In this document: piece after piece, positions 51,572 to 62,465 of the stretch
Layout of the letters: each line of letters begins with the position of its first letter
Position numbering within the stretch: the stretch's first letter is position 1
Assembly (NCBI GenBank): GCA_964304625.1
Contig: OZ199839.1
Coordinates: forward strand, 10,912,001-10,976,000
Origin: Kudoa neothunni
Taxonomy: Eukaryota > Cnidaria
Direction of reading: 5' to 3'
DNA length: 64,000 nucleotides
Notes under the pieces: model-generated
The model's input: the letters and a program-made list of their open reading frames with translations, nothing else
Databases searched by the model: none
What the model was told of the DNA's origin: nothing
Translations under genes and position numbers: made by a program

Positions 51572-53049
51572 TGCGCTGTTGCTCATTGCTGGTAACGAAT
51601 CCTGTCCCCAGCCTCAAACTGCCGAACATTTGGCTGCAATCGAAGTTATGAAGTTGAGCTGTCTCATTATACTTCAAAACAAAATCGATCTCATCAAACA
51701 GAAACAGGCCGAAGAACAATATGGTCAAATTACCAAATTTATTAAAGGCACTGTTGCTGAGAACTCTCCTGTGATACCTATTTCCGCTCAATTCAAATAC
51801 AATATTGACGCGGTTTGTGAATACATTGTGAATTGTATTCCTGTGCCGGTGAGAAATTATGAAGCTCCAGCACGGCTTATTATCGTTCGTTCTTTTGATG
51901 TGAACAAACCCGGATGCGAGGTTGATGATCTGAGGGGTGGTGTTGCCGGAGGTAGCATCACTCAGGGAATATTACGCGTTGGTCAGGAGATTGAAATACG
52001 CCCTGGTGTCATCTCCAAGGACAGCAAAGGAAACCTTCGTTGTAAACCTATTCGCAGCAAAATAATATCTTTGTGCGCCGAGAAAACTGATCTCTCATAC
52101 GCCACTCCCGGTGGTCTCATAGGTTAGTTGCTTGTATTTAATGCCTAAAAATTAATAGTTACTATTATTGGATTGGTCTTTATTGATTTCATCCAAATAT
52201 TAAGCTCCCTTGTGCGTACCCTTTAAATTTAATCTCAGTGATTTCAGATTATTTTGAGGTTTAAGATGCAACTGATTTTTATAATCTGTAATAAATAAAT
52301 TATGGATTTTCAAAGTTGTTTACCCTCTTACAGGCCAAAATTAATGAATAATAGTAAATGCTACGTACGTGGGAGATTAAGTTTTTATGAGTCATTAGAC
52401 CTCTTCAGTAATAATATTTTTTGCACAAGCGCTGCGATTTTTCTACTCGTCTAATTTCCAACAGTTGATTAATTTTATCCATCATTGCCAGGTGTTGGTA
52501 CCACTGTTGATCCTGCATTATGTCGTGGTGATCGAATGGTTGGCCAGGTAACTACAATCGATTTACTATAACTCTTGGCATTCACTACTGTAGTGTTATA
52601 AAGAGTGTTGTTTTAAATGATTCGAGAATGAACATTGTTATTTAGTTACTTGGACAAATCAACGGTTTACCTCCAGTCTATTCATATGTGGAAATCAATT
52701 TTGTGTTGTTGAGAAGGTATTTAGGTGTGAAAACAGAAGGTGATCAAAAAGCCGCGAAAGTATCTTATCTTAAAGCACAAAATTTATCCACGGTTGTTTT
52801 ATTTGTTCCAACTAGATTAGTGGCCTCAAAAAAGGAGACACCTTGTTGGTGAATATTGGATCGTTATCTACCGGTTGTAAAGTTATGTACGCGAAAAGCG
52901 ACCTTGCCAAATTAACTCTCACGCAACCGGTCTGTACAGAACTCAATGAACGTATCGCTCTCAGTAGAAAACTTGATGATCATTGGCGACTTATTGGATG
53001 GGGTACCATCATATCAGGAGCTGTGATTGAAACATTGCCTGCCACTTAA
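50786..53049 (+). CDS. EIF2S3: Translation initiation factor eIF2 subunit gamma
   Basis: The GTPase subunit of eIF2 that carries Met-tRNAi to the 40S ribosome. Exons 50786-50795, 50874-50884, 51006-51069, 51122-51183, 51249-51314, 51372-52122, 52492-52547, 52646-52759 and 52816-53049 sum to 1368 nt (455 aa; human 472). The start is [20 protein letters not shown], then [20 protein letters not shown] (P-loop), [18 protein letters not shown] (switch I), [20 protein letters not shown] (G3), [10 protein letters not shown] (G4) and [10 protein letters not shown]. Domains II and III follow with [62 protein letters not shown] and the end [18 protein letters not shown]. The two tiny first exons are inferred from splice signals and frame. 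An insert between switch I and G3 has seven cysteines, more than in human. It is a complete gene. Confidence 0.96.
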
Positions 53050-53229
53050 TTTAAACCCACCCGCACACTTCCACACATCACGATTCTTATTCTCACCCTC
53101 CAAATTATACACAAAAATATTGTTCATATTTAGATTAGATTCATTGCTTTTTGTTATACTTAGCACACTTCTAACACTTGAAATTTTGATTTTCTTACCG
53201 CCAATATTCACGTTATAATTAAGGGAATG

Positions 53230-54995
53230 CAATTTCGATTAAGTCAGTTTTGACCGATTTTAATCGTCGAATTGGAAGAAATTGGTCGGTTTTTATTTTT
53301 ATAATCGAAAAAAACGGTTTCCGTTGAAAGAGACGTTCAAACATTTGAAAATGGGAAGGTGCGGCGTGAAGTTACTAATTTCTTGGTGAAATGGAACGAT
53401 TTCGAAGCCATTGAGGATCTACAGACCGTAACTAGTGCAAAGAACTTAACTAATTTTTGGAGCTACAATCTGATAGCCTTCATATTTTTATCTTGTCAAT
53501 CAATTTTGTAATGATGTTCCACTGCGTTGTATGATTTCTCAAAATTAACAGAAACAAACGAGAATTTTATATCACGAATTATTGGCTTCGTTCCTTTTGA
53601 ATTTTGGAACAATTTGATATTTAAATGTGAAAATTCGTGTGATGCCACAAATGAAGAAATCAATCGATCAATACTCAAAAATTTGGAGGAAACTTTTCCT
53701 TCTCTTAAAATTTTTTCATCTATGAAATATATTGATCCATACATTCCAGTTATTATTGATGAATTAAATGTTGATTATTTTTATGACTTTTCAGAAGGTA
53801 GAGAGAATACAGAGGTTGATAGCGAGTATTACATGTTATGTGTAATGATAAAAAATTCGACTCGACCCTCAAATATTGATTCCTGAAATAAAATGTGGAA
53901 TGCATTTCCCGCTCTTTTGAGAATTTATTATGATATATTGATGCCACCAATTTCGTCCGTTGATGTTGAAGGGAGTTTCTCAAGGTTTAGAAATATATTT
54001 GGAAGAGGAGGGATTAATCTTTGTGATGGGCGCCTAACAATGTTCTAAATACTCCATTTTAATGGCCCATGATAACTAAAATTAGAATTCTACAATCCAT
54101 CTTTTTGTAAATTATGAATTTTAATCTTTTATCTAAATACGAGTCGAATTTAAATTTTTTTTATTTCAGTCAATCGTTGGAAAACTTACATATAATTTTT
54201 ACAGATATAATTTACGATGGTTTTTTTAAAAAAGGATAAATTAGTAGTTAATGATCCAAGAAACTTTTCCTCTATGAAAAAGGTCGCAAAAATAGTAAAA
54301 TATTCTTCATATTTAATCACGTATGGTAGTGTGGCAAAAAATCAAATTAAATATGTACAGCTAAAGTAATAACACAAGAATTTAATTCCTTAGAAATTGC
54401 TTTTCAAACGTTAAAAGCTTTTTATGTATTCATATTAGTAGGGAGTTGACTGGAATCTGGTTCGTATGTTGTTAACGTTGTACGAAATAGTTCCGTCGGG
54501 TGTTTGTTTCTTTGTTTGTGGGGGATGGATGCGCGATGCTTCGATTTTACAAATTTCATCGTTGAATAACTAAATTCACACCAACAAGTTGTTAGAAAAA
54601 TGGAAAAAAGTTTAAGACCAATTTCTTTTAATTTTAAATATTTAGTTCTGGAACGTATTTCCAAAATTCGCCTGATGAGTTGGAATTATGAATCATCTTT
54701 AAAGTTTTAATATATGTTTTACTCAATCGATATCAATCACTCTGATAATGGATAAACATTGGTTCTAATTGTATTTCCAAGCGGAACTAGTAATAATCTA
54801 GTTTCCATCAAATATTAAAATTATATGGTCATTTGTAATTATGTTTTCTAATCAAAAATATTATCTAGTTAACGATTAAGGGATTGATTTCTTCACTTGG
54901 TTAAATAGTTTAAACTTTTGAGTTTTTTCTGAATCAACGCGCTGGTTGAATTTGAAAAAAGTCAATTCAAAAAAAATTTTTCAAGAGCCACCCTG
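53230..54995 (+). mobile_element. Degraded hAT transposon, copy B
   Basis: Downstream of eIF2-gamma, 53527-53886 and 53880-54050 encode parts of a hAT-like transposase. The C-terminal dimerisation region is recognisable: MWNAFPALLRIYYDILMPPI, then SSVDVEGSFSRFRNIFG, which follows the family plan W...FP.L......P.SS...ER.FS. Stops and shifts between the blocks show it is broken. 54170-54990 is homologous to 13190-14020 (copy A). The right end reads inward as CAGGGTGGCTCTTG, similar to the left end of copy A (CAGGAGTGGTC). The left end is not located. Confidence 0.65.
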
Positions 54996-55419
54996 TACTA
55001 TAACGATGTGAAAAATCACCGCGGGGACTACTAAGTTTACGAACATTAAATTCAAAAGGCATTCTTTAGGAAATTTACAATAGAAAACATCAATGTTGCA
55101 TGCGCATTCTAACTGTGAACCTAATGAAGATTAGGAAAAATATTTTATAGTTGTAATTTGAAACTAATTTTTCCTGTACAATATTTTTAACCCCTGAAAA
55201 TTCCGTTGTAAATAAATCTGGATGATTCATGGTGGACAATAGGCATTATTTTGGAAGCTGCACACCAAACTACTTATCATATAAGTTCGCAATTTCTTTA
55301 AATCATAAAAAAACTACAATCCACACCTATTCGACAGATTAATCGAGTCAACTTATTTTACGCATTATCACATGATAAAATAAACAGTGAAACCAATTTA
55401 AATATTTATATGATAAAAA
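54996..55419. other. No gene recognised
   Basis: AT-rich 3' flank of ZMAT2. GCATGCGCATTC occurs near 55099-55110 without an adjacent start codon. No open frame of note. Confidence 0.4.
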
Positions 55420-56148
55420 TTATTTTTTCGAAGAACCAAAAGACGAAAATCCCATAACGCGCTCATCTCATCCTTTTCATCTTCCATGCCGGCATGAAGA
55501 TCGCGGTCAAATTGTTCGAGCTGTCGAGCTTTATTAAGTTTTTTCTGTTCTTTCCTGGTGGTTTTCTCCAGTTCATTCTACGCAAATTAAACCAACCAAT
55601 TCAGAAATACGCACTATTACCATAGCTTTCGCAGTGGCAATACTTTCATCAAGGTCATATTCTTTCTTCACTTGATTTTTCTCCTCAATTTTCCTTTTGG
55701 TGATAGCCGCAATACGTTCCTTTACTTGATCGACGTTTGATCTTTCAACTTTCATTGATATACCGAGATTGGCTTGATGTTTGCGGCCATTAATATGATC
55801 CAGAAAATTACTGGAATCACGCAGTGAACAGTCACACACATCACAATAATAGCCTCCATCCGCCATGGCACCGACAGTCGAATTGATCACCACACTTTTC
55901 CCCACCTGTTTTTCTAAATCTACAAGATATTCTCGGGCCTTAAGTAGTTGAAGAACTGGTTTCTTGGTTTCATTATCGTTGTTGTCATTATTAGAAGCGG
56001 GAGTTGATAATTTGTGTGTTGTTTTAGCTTTACCAGCTTTCAATTTTTCATTGGCTCGTGCTTGTGCTTTTAGGTGGTACTCTGCGGTGTCCCATTTCCT
56101 CCTGAAGTTATCATTTTTGCCTGAGACAGAGGTCCTCTTAGAATCCAT
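55420..56148 (-). CDS. ZMAT2: ZMAT2 / Snu23, U4/U6.U5 tri-snRNP zinc-finger protein
   Basis: Snu23 is needed in the pre-B/B spliceosome during activation. Exon 1 (about 55618-56148) begins MDSKRTSVSGKNDNFRRKWD, with FRRKWD as in human. It continues with LLKAREYLVDLEKQVGKSVV, then the matrin-type C2H2 finger GGYYCDVCDCSLRDSSNFLD plus HINGRKHQANLGISMKVERS. The second exon (55420-55575) gives NELEKTTRKEQKKLNKARQL, then MEDEKDEMSA. At this point the family ending VMGFSSFGSSKK appears, but one base out of frame (about 55457-55460). Without that shift the frame runs on into non-homologous residues. A single-base consensus error is the simplest explanation; a real shift is possible. A Ser/Asn-rich insert after LKAGKAKTTHK makes the N-terminus longer than in human. 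It is divergent from U2SURP with 28 bp between starts. Confidence 0.93.
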
Positions 56149-56179
56149 CCCATTCGCTTAACTTAATTGCGCGCGCATG
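56149..56179. promoter_or_regulatory. Bidirectional promoter of ZMAT2 and U2SURP
   Basis: The two start codons are only 28 bp apart. TTGCGCGCGCATG (56167-56179) fills nearly half the gap and overlaps the U2SURP ATG. With so little room, at least one 5' UTR is extremely short or transcripts start within the motif. Confidence 0.6.
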
Positions 56180-59100
56180 TCAGTAAAAATGGGATCAGGG
56201 AACAGATTACGATACAGGGGCTACAAAAAAAATGAACCGCATCCAAAGAAGCCACCAAATCAGACTCAAATATTAGAAAAAATGAAAGTTGTTCATAGAA
56301 CATTTACAATTGATGCTCACACAGTTGAATATTGATAGGAAGAGGAAATTGCCGCAGCTGCAGTATATCGAGATTATTTGGCCACATTCGCAGACGATTC
56401 GAATAATATTGCATCTGATGCTATTGAGAATCCAACTATTTTTGTAAAGAGTGAATCGGTTGTTGATAGAGAAAGTTGTGTGGCGCCAAAGGAAGGCAAT
56501 GATTTGGATAATAACCTAGCTGAAGTTGTTGATGAAATTACGAAAACTATAGAAAATGGTTAACCAATTAATCCACATTTGATTCTTCCCGTATTGATAA
56601 ATGATGATAAATAGAGGACATTCTGGAAAATCACACTGCCCACAATCTTCCTGCTGAACAATTTCAAAACTCCAATTTTCTGATAGGAGCTATAGGTGGC
56701 ACTAATGTGGGTTTTCAATGATTTATTGAAATTTTCAAATTTAGGATTCGTAGAGAAACAAACACTTGAAAAATATAAATCAGAAGTGGAAAAGGTAGCT
56801 TTCATATGTGGCCAACGAGAACTATACGATTTTAGGTTTCTTTTCAATCCACACCCAGCAAGTCAATGAAAAAATCCAAAAGCAACTTGGAATCATTCAA
56901 GGAAGAGCTAATGATGTATTATGTTGATATTGTCGAATTTTCTCTATTATTACTACATCAGGAAACACATGCTCGATAAGCGATCCTTAGAATCTACTGA
57001 TGGTTCGAAACAGTTGGAAAAAGATGGTATTATTTATTTTTATTAGGTTATCATTTTTATAATATTTATTTTCATTATTAGCAACCGTCTCCACCAATAT
57101 TCATATTGGAAATCTTCATCCGGATGTGATTTTTCTTTAGATAGGAGAAAAAAATACAAATCTACTGATATGTATGTGAAATTGTTGGTTTATATATAGG
57201 TGGAGGAAGATGACCTGGTGAAGTTGTTTGGGAGATTCGGTTCGTTGGCAAATATCAAAATTATGCGTCCTCGGCTGGGAGACGACAAACCCAAACCTTA
57301 CAACTATGGTTTTGTCGCGTTTATGGAGAGAGGGCATGCTCTTAATGCAATTAAAAAGTTGAATAGTAATTTTTAAGTTTAATTTAATCCAATCGAATTA
57401 TAATCTCTTAAAATTTTTCAATTCCGATAATAATTCGGTATTAAAATCTAAAGATTTTTTGATGGTCGCGAATGTGCATTAAAATTGAATTGCGGAGAAA
57501 TATTTTAAAACATACAAATTAATTTTATTTTATTCAAGGTGGAATAGAGGTTTTTAAATTCTTATATTCCACAATAAATATAATAACCTCTAACGACATC
57601 TTTTAGAATTAATTTAAAAAAAGTTAATCATTTAATCCGTTAGTGAGTAGTCGTGGTTATTATTGTTGATAAATTTAATCTTATAATATTCGCACTTGCG
57701 CAATACCATTTTTATGGCGCTGACATGAAAGTTTTTAATCCAAACTGATAAACTACGCTTGCGCGGCGTCCCTTTTTTAACCCCGGTTACTCCTATTTAT
57801 AGTTGATCGTTGATCTATAGAGTTTATTTTTTAGAACCTGCTGTATTTAATTAGTTTTGGTCGATCCTAGAGGCCAAGAATAATTAAACACCGTCAAAAC
57901 TATACCTACCTGGATATTATGGTCAGTGTAAATAGCCGCATCCTTGTTCATTCTAACAACTATTCTTACAACTATTCTTACGCCACATATCAAATTAATA
58001 ATAGGCGAACTAGTTATAGCTGAATATTATTGTGATTAAAAACAGCGGCATCCTTAATTAGTTAAGACCGTTGTGATAAGTTCCTATATAAATTTAATAT
58101 TGAATACCAAAGGATACGCGAATTTTTTATTCTCATTCATTCTTTTAGTGCTCCAATATAAATTATTTTCTAAATGTTAGTGTAGACGATTATTTTTGAT
58201 CGTTCACATCAACTTTTACCCATTAAGGTAGCGGCTCTTAAATTGGGGTCCTAGTACAAATATATTTAAGGGGATCCGTGGGTGATTTCAATAAAATCTG
58301 AATCGAATTTTATAACCATACATCCATTATATGTAAGTATCTTTAGTATTAACGAATGTATTAAAAGTTTAAAATATACCATTGCGCTATTGTTTCTTAT
58401 AAATATTTTATATTGTTATAAATTATAAGTAAGTTATTTTTTGAAAAAATCTACAAAAAGTAAAAGTCATTTAGTAGGTAATTTGATAAAAACTAAGTGT
58501 CCAAAAAATATTTTTTAGTGCTGGAAATTATGCATTTAGCATGATTAATCCTTCTGCAATAGTGTATTATTATGTAACTAAATTTCCAGTTTGATCACCA
58601 TATAAACAAAATCATGAAGTCGCTTATATGCGATTTGCTCTTTCAACTTTCTTGCCAAAATTCTGTAAACTTATTGGTAAGACTCAACTAACAGAGTCTC
58701 ATTAAATATTCTTTTAATGTGCATCGTTTATAAAAAATAGGATGTTTGCATTAGTCTCGCGTTCTATTATATAATCATCCCTCCTTTGTTAACTGCTTAT
58801 TTTAAATTAACTCAATAATTAACAAAAATAGAGACTTTTTATAGCAAAAATATTTCGATTATTTATTATAAGACCATTTTTCACTTGGAAATTTCTTATA
58901 GATTCTACATTCAAACCTTTGCATATGTATATATAATAATCTCACTAATTTCGTTAAATTTGTTATTTTAAAACTTATGCGTCAGTCAATATTTGGTTAG
59001 AATTTTAATAATTTCTACTAAAAGTATTGGAATGGATTTTATAGTTGTTAATTAGTTGTTTTAATGCAAAAAATAATTCTTGTCAGTGATTAAAAATTTT

Positions 59101-62100
59101 AAAACAAAAATACTACATTATCAATATTTTAATAAAATGAGAATATTAGACAAATTAAGCTAGACTTTCGGTCCCAAATTTTTATTGTTATTTTTCGTAG
59201 AGGATTTTTTTTAAATAAAATAATATTAAAATCTTTTTTAGTCTTACCATTAAAGTGAACAGTTGGAACGAAAGGGTTAAAATATTTATATGTATAATTG
59301 GAGTATACATTAAAACAAGGTGGGGCCCGTGATAAGTCCATTGAACATATTAGTGGTCCGCAAGGAAGAAAGGATGAGAGCCATTCAACTAAGATTTGCG
59401 TGCCGTTTTTATGCAATAAACATTGATTGATATTTTTTAGTCGTATACACTTTTTTAACAATATAAATAATTATGTGTCTATTTTAATACAATATTTATA
59501 ATACTATTGTAATATAACTTTAAAATAATTTTATCGTTCAATACGAAAAAATTTTTGCGCTAAGATCAATGAGTTCTAAAGTGGATGTTATTTTTATTTC
59601 TCTTCACAACTTTCTATATTGGCTCATTATATTCTTATATTGCATTATTATTTCTGTAAATATTGTAGAAACAAGGAATTTAAAAATTTTATATGCATTA
59701 ATTTTTAACGTTCATAATGAAATTATTTTTGAGATTATAAACAGTATGAGATGTTTCTAGTTCGAAAGAAAAATGTACAGTAAACAATATAATATATTTA
59801 ATTTGTTAATTGTTCAATAAATCAATGAGTCTTCTGAAATAAGTTATATTGAAGTTCGCATCTTTTGGAACCCGACAACTTCAATATCATAATATTTAGG
59901 CCATTTGACTGGAATCTATCCTAAAAAAACTTTTATGTATGACTATCGAAAGATAAAATTACCAATTTGTAAATCATAACATATGTAATAAACTTCTACA
60001 TCCATTATGATTTAGAATAATCTTAAAGTTACTTTTATATCCCAAAAAGTATTTTAATTTTCTTTGATTGAAAATTTTAATATTTTAACGCAATCGATAA
60101 TTTCTCCAAGTAACAAGTAGATTTAATAGTGGCTTTGTTATACTACAATTTTGAAGCATAAATATTTTTAAATTTATCAGTAGAATCTAAATGTTCAATA
60201 TCTTGCTGTAGATATATATATATATATATTTTCATACCCTGAATTAATTTATCTGCATACAATTCAAAATAGACTAAAATCTATTAATAATGACTAGACA
60301 GGAGAGTATTTTAACGCGAAAATATTTTTTGTTAACTGTGCATAGATTATAATATTCGAATGGATCCAATTATTGTTATTGAATTCCAACTTTGATTCAT
60401 CTTTTTTGTAGAATATCGTCTACGCGGAAATATCATTAATCTAGACTGGGGTCGACCGTTGACTTGTTTTCCTGAGATTCCCTATTATGTCTGTGAGACA
60501 CCATTAGTTTTGAAAGCCGATGGCACGTCTGGGTCAACAAAAGTATTAGTATATTGGATTTAGGCAGTTATAAACTGGGAATAGAGTTTGAATGACCTTC
60601 AAGATAGTCAAGATAGTCAAATAGAAACAATAGATATTAGTATACCTTCTTCGATGTAATCTATTAAATCAAAACCAATCATGGATATGATATATCATCT
60701 AATAATAGATTAACATTAAAGCGTATCCATGCAATGTGTGAATATGTGATCAATTACGGTCTCCAATTTGAACTAATGGTGATATCACGGGAATATCACA
60801 ACAGGGATTATAAGTAGATCCAATTTGATTTATTCTAATCTATAAATATTCTAACAGATTTTTACATGACACTGATTGTATTGATTATAATTATTATCGC
60901 TGGAAATTGTTCAGTCTTCTCAAAGTAACAAAAGCAACATAGCAGTTGTCGTTTTAACTGAAACAACAATTACACATAGGAAGGTTGTGCTGACTATTGG
61001 AACACTCAGCCTTGTCAAATTTACAAAGATACCTTCAAAATAAATCCTCCTAAAATTCGGCCAAACAACGATAGCACGTCATTCGAAAATTTTGGCTTTA
61101 GCAGGGAATCGTTTGTAGTTTTTATGAGTTTTCTGCCTGAGAAGTATTTTCAAAATTTTTCTATACACATCTTAACATAATATTAATTAATTAATCAAGG
61201 ATGGCAGCGAAATTGAGTGTTTATTTGAACGCACTAAATGGAAAGAGAAGACCAATCGCTAAAATAACCGTATGGTCTTTGAGACATGCTAATTTTGCTG
61301 AAGCAGTATTTTTTGAGTGGTTTGCTATCTTATCAAATAATTTTACCGCCAATAGATTATCGATCAAATAACCTATGTGCTGCTTAGAGAATCGACTAGT
61401 TTAGTCAAAAAGCTAAATTGTTTTTATGTTATTAGTGATCTACTGTTCAATTCTTCAGCTCCTTTACCCAAGGCATATGATTTCAGAAAAAGGTATTCTT
61501 TATGCATTTTCACCTCTGAATAAACATTTTTTCAAACTAGGATAGAATTCATATTACCTGTTGTTGTAATTCATTTGAATGAGATTTTGGAGAAAAGCGA
61601 AACAACATCCGAAAGAGAATTCATAAAAGTATTTTTCGATACAAAAAATAAACAATATTAGATTCGAATGACGATTTTAGAGCCATATTTTACCGTGTTT
61701 CAACGCGTGGTACAAATGGGCTATATACAGCCCCAAATTTATTTCATATCTTAAGTGCAGATTCTTAAACGTCGATCCAGCATCTCTCAATGATGATAAT
61801 GTATTGTTTCTGTTCAATTTGGATAGAGGAAAAACATAAATTTTTTAAATAGGCCGATAATGAGGTGCCGGAAGAAAAAAATGATGGCGGAATTATCTCG
61901 GAGGACGATTTGGTTTCAAGTAGCTTAATCTAAGTTGTTTTAATTTGTTTATATCATTTTCCCTAGGTGACATTGATGGTGAACCTTTCACTCAGGATCT
62001 ATGTATATTTTTTAGTGATTTTAACTGAGGTAACACTGTATCTTTGTATTTTGTAGTGGCAGAATTTCAACACGAACTACGCATAATACATGGCTCCCTC

Positions 62101-62124
62101 GTAAATCAATCTCAACAGCAATAA
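56177..62124 (+). CDS. U2SURP: U2 snRNP-associated SURP-motif protein (SR140)
   Basis: A U2 snRNP accessory protein with RRM, SURP and CID domains. The N-terminal exon from 56177 gives MSVKMGSGNRLRYRGYKKNE. After an intron ending near 56339 comes EEEIAAAAVYRDYLATFADD, as in human (AAAEIYEEFLAAFEG), then SNLESFKEELM near 56900. The RRM starts about 57090 (TNIHIGNLHP); 57200-57365 gives EEDDLVKLFGRFGSLANIKI and YNYGFVAFMERGHALNAIKK. A 3046-bp intron (57366-60411) splits it. 60412 onward gives INLDWGRPLTCFPEIPYYV (human LGWGKAVPIPPHPIYIP). The SURP domain is at about 60710-60930: RIHAMCEYVINYGLQFELM and YNYYRWKLFSLLK. The CID is at 61210-61500: RRPIAKITVWSLRHANFAEA and VISDLLFNSSAPLPKAYDF. The tail has a DGEP repeat and ends EFQHELRIIHGSLVNQSQQQ at 62124. 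The human RS-rich tail is absent. Several 3' joins are not resolved to the base. Confidence 0.9.
57366..60411. other. Large intron of U2SURP
   Basis: A 3-kb GT-AG intron in the middle of the RRM, about 70 times longer than the usual intron here. No coding sequence or clear transposon ends were found. GC-rich words (CGCACTTGCGCAA near 57691, ACGCTTGCGCGGCG near 57755) resemble the promoter motif. Frames at 59129-59461 (-) and 59569-59760 (+) look like AT-rich noise. Confidence 0.6.
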
Positions 62125-62126
62125 TC

Positions 62127-62160
62127 CACGTATATATATATACATACATACATACATACG
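62127..62160. repeat. TA / CATA microsatellite
   Basis: A compound TA then CATA tract directly after the U2SURP stop codon. A TA run also lies at 60211-60228 inside the long U2SURP intron. Confidence 0.8.
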
Positions 62161-62465
62161 TTTCTGCTTAGTTGATATAACTGTTTTTACGTTTGTTTAT
62201 TGTATTTCCAAATATTTATAAATTTCACAGCACCGCGTAGAAAAAATACACAATTATAAACAAAAATATGTATCGTTACTAACAAAAACAACAGTGCTTT
62301 CAATTAGCAACTAATACGAGATCTAACCCATTATAATAAAATGAATAATATTTTGATGAGATGACATTGTGTTAAGTTGTAAAAAATTAGTTCATCCCTG
62401 GTCTTTCAGACTTTAAGCATTTTCTCCGTACACTAACGCTAGGCCTACTCAAACAAGGATTAGAT
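62161..62465. other. Convergent 3' flanks
   Basis: About 300 bp between the stop codons of U2SURP (+) and the bZIP gene (-). AT-rich, with AATAAA-like words for both directions (for example ATAATAAAATG near 62333). No gene. Confidence 0.4.

Noticed and set aside
51546-51791. Minus-strand frame opposite eIF2-gamma
   Set aside because: Shadow of a strongly conserved coding exon on the other strand.
59129-59461. 110-codon minus frame in the U2SURP intron
   Set aside because: Repetitive Lys/Ile/Phe composition without domain or splice support.
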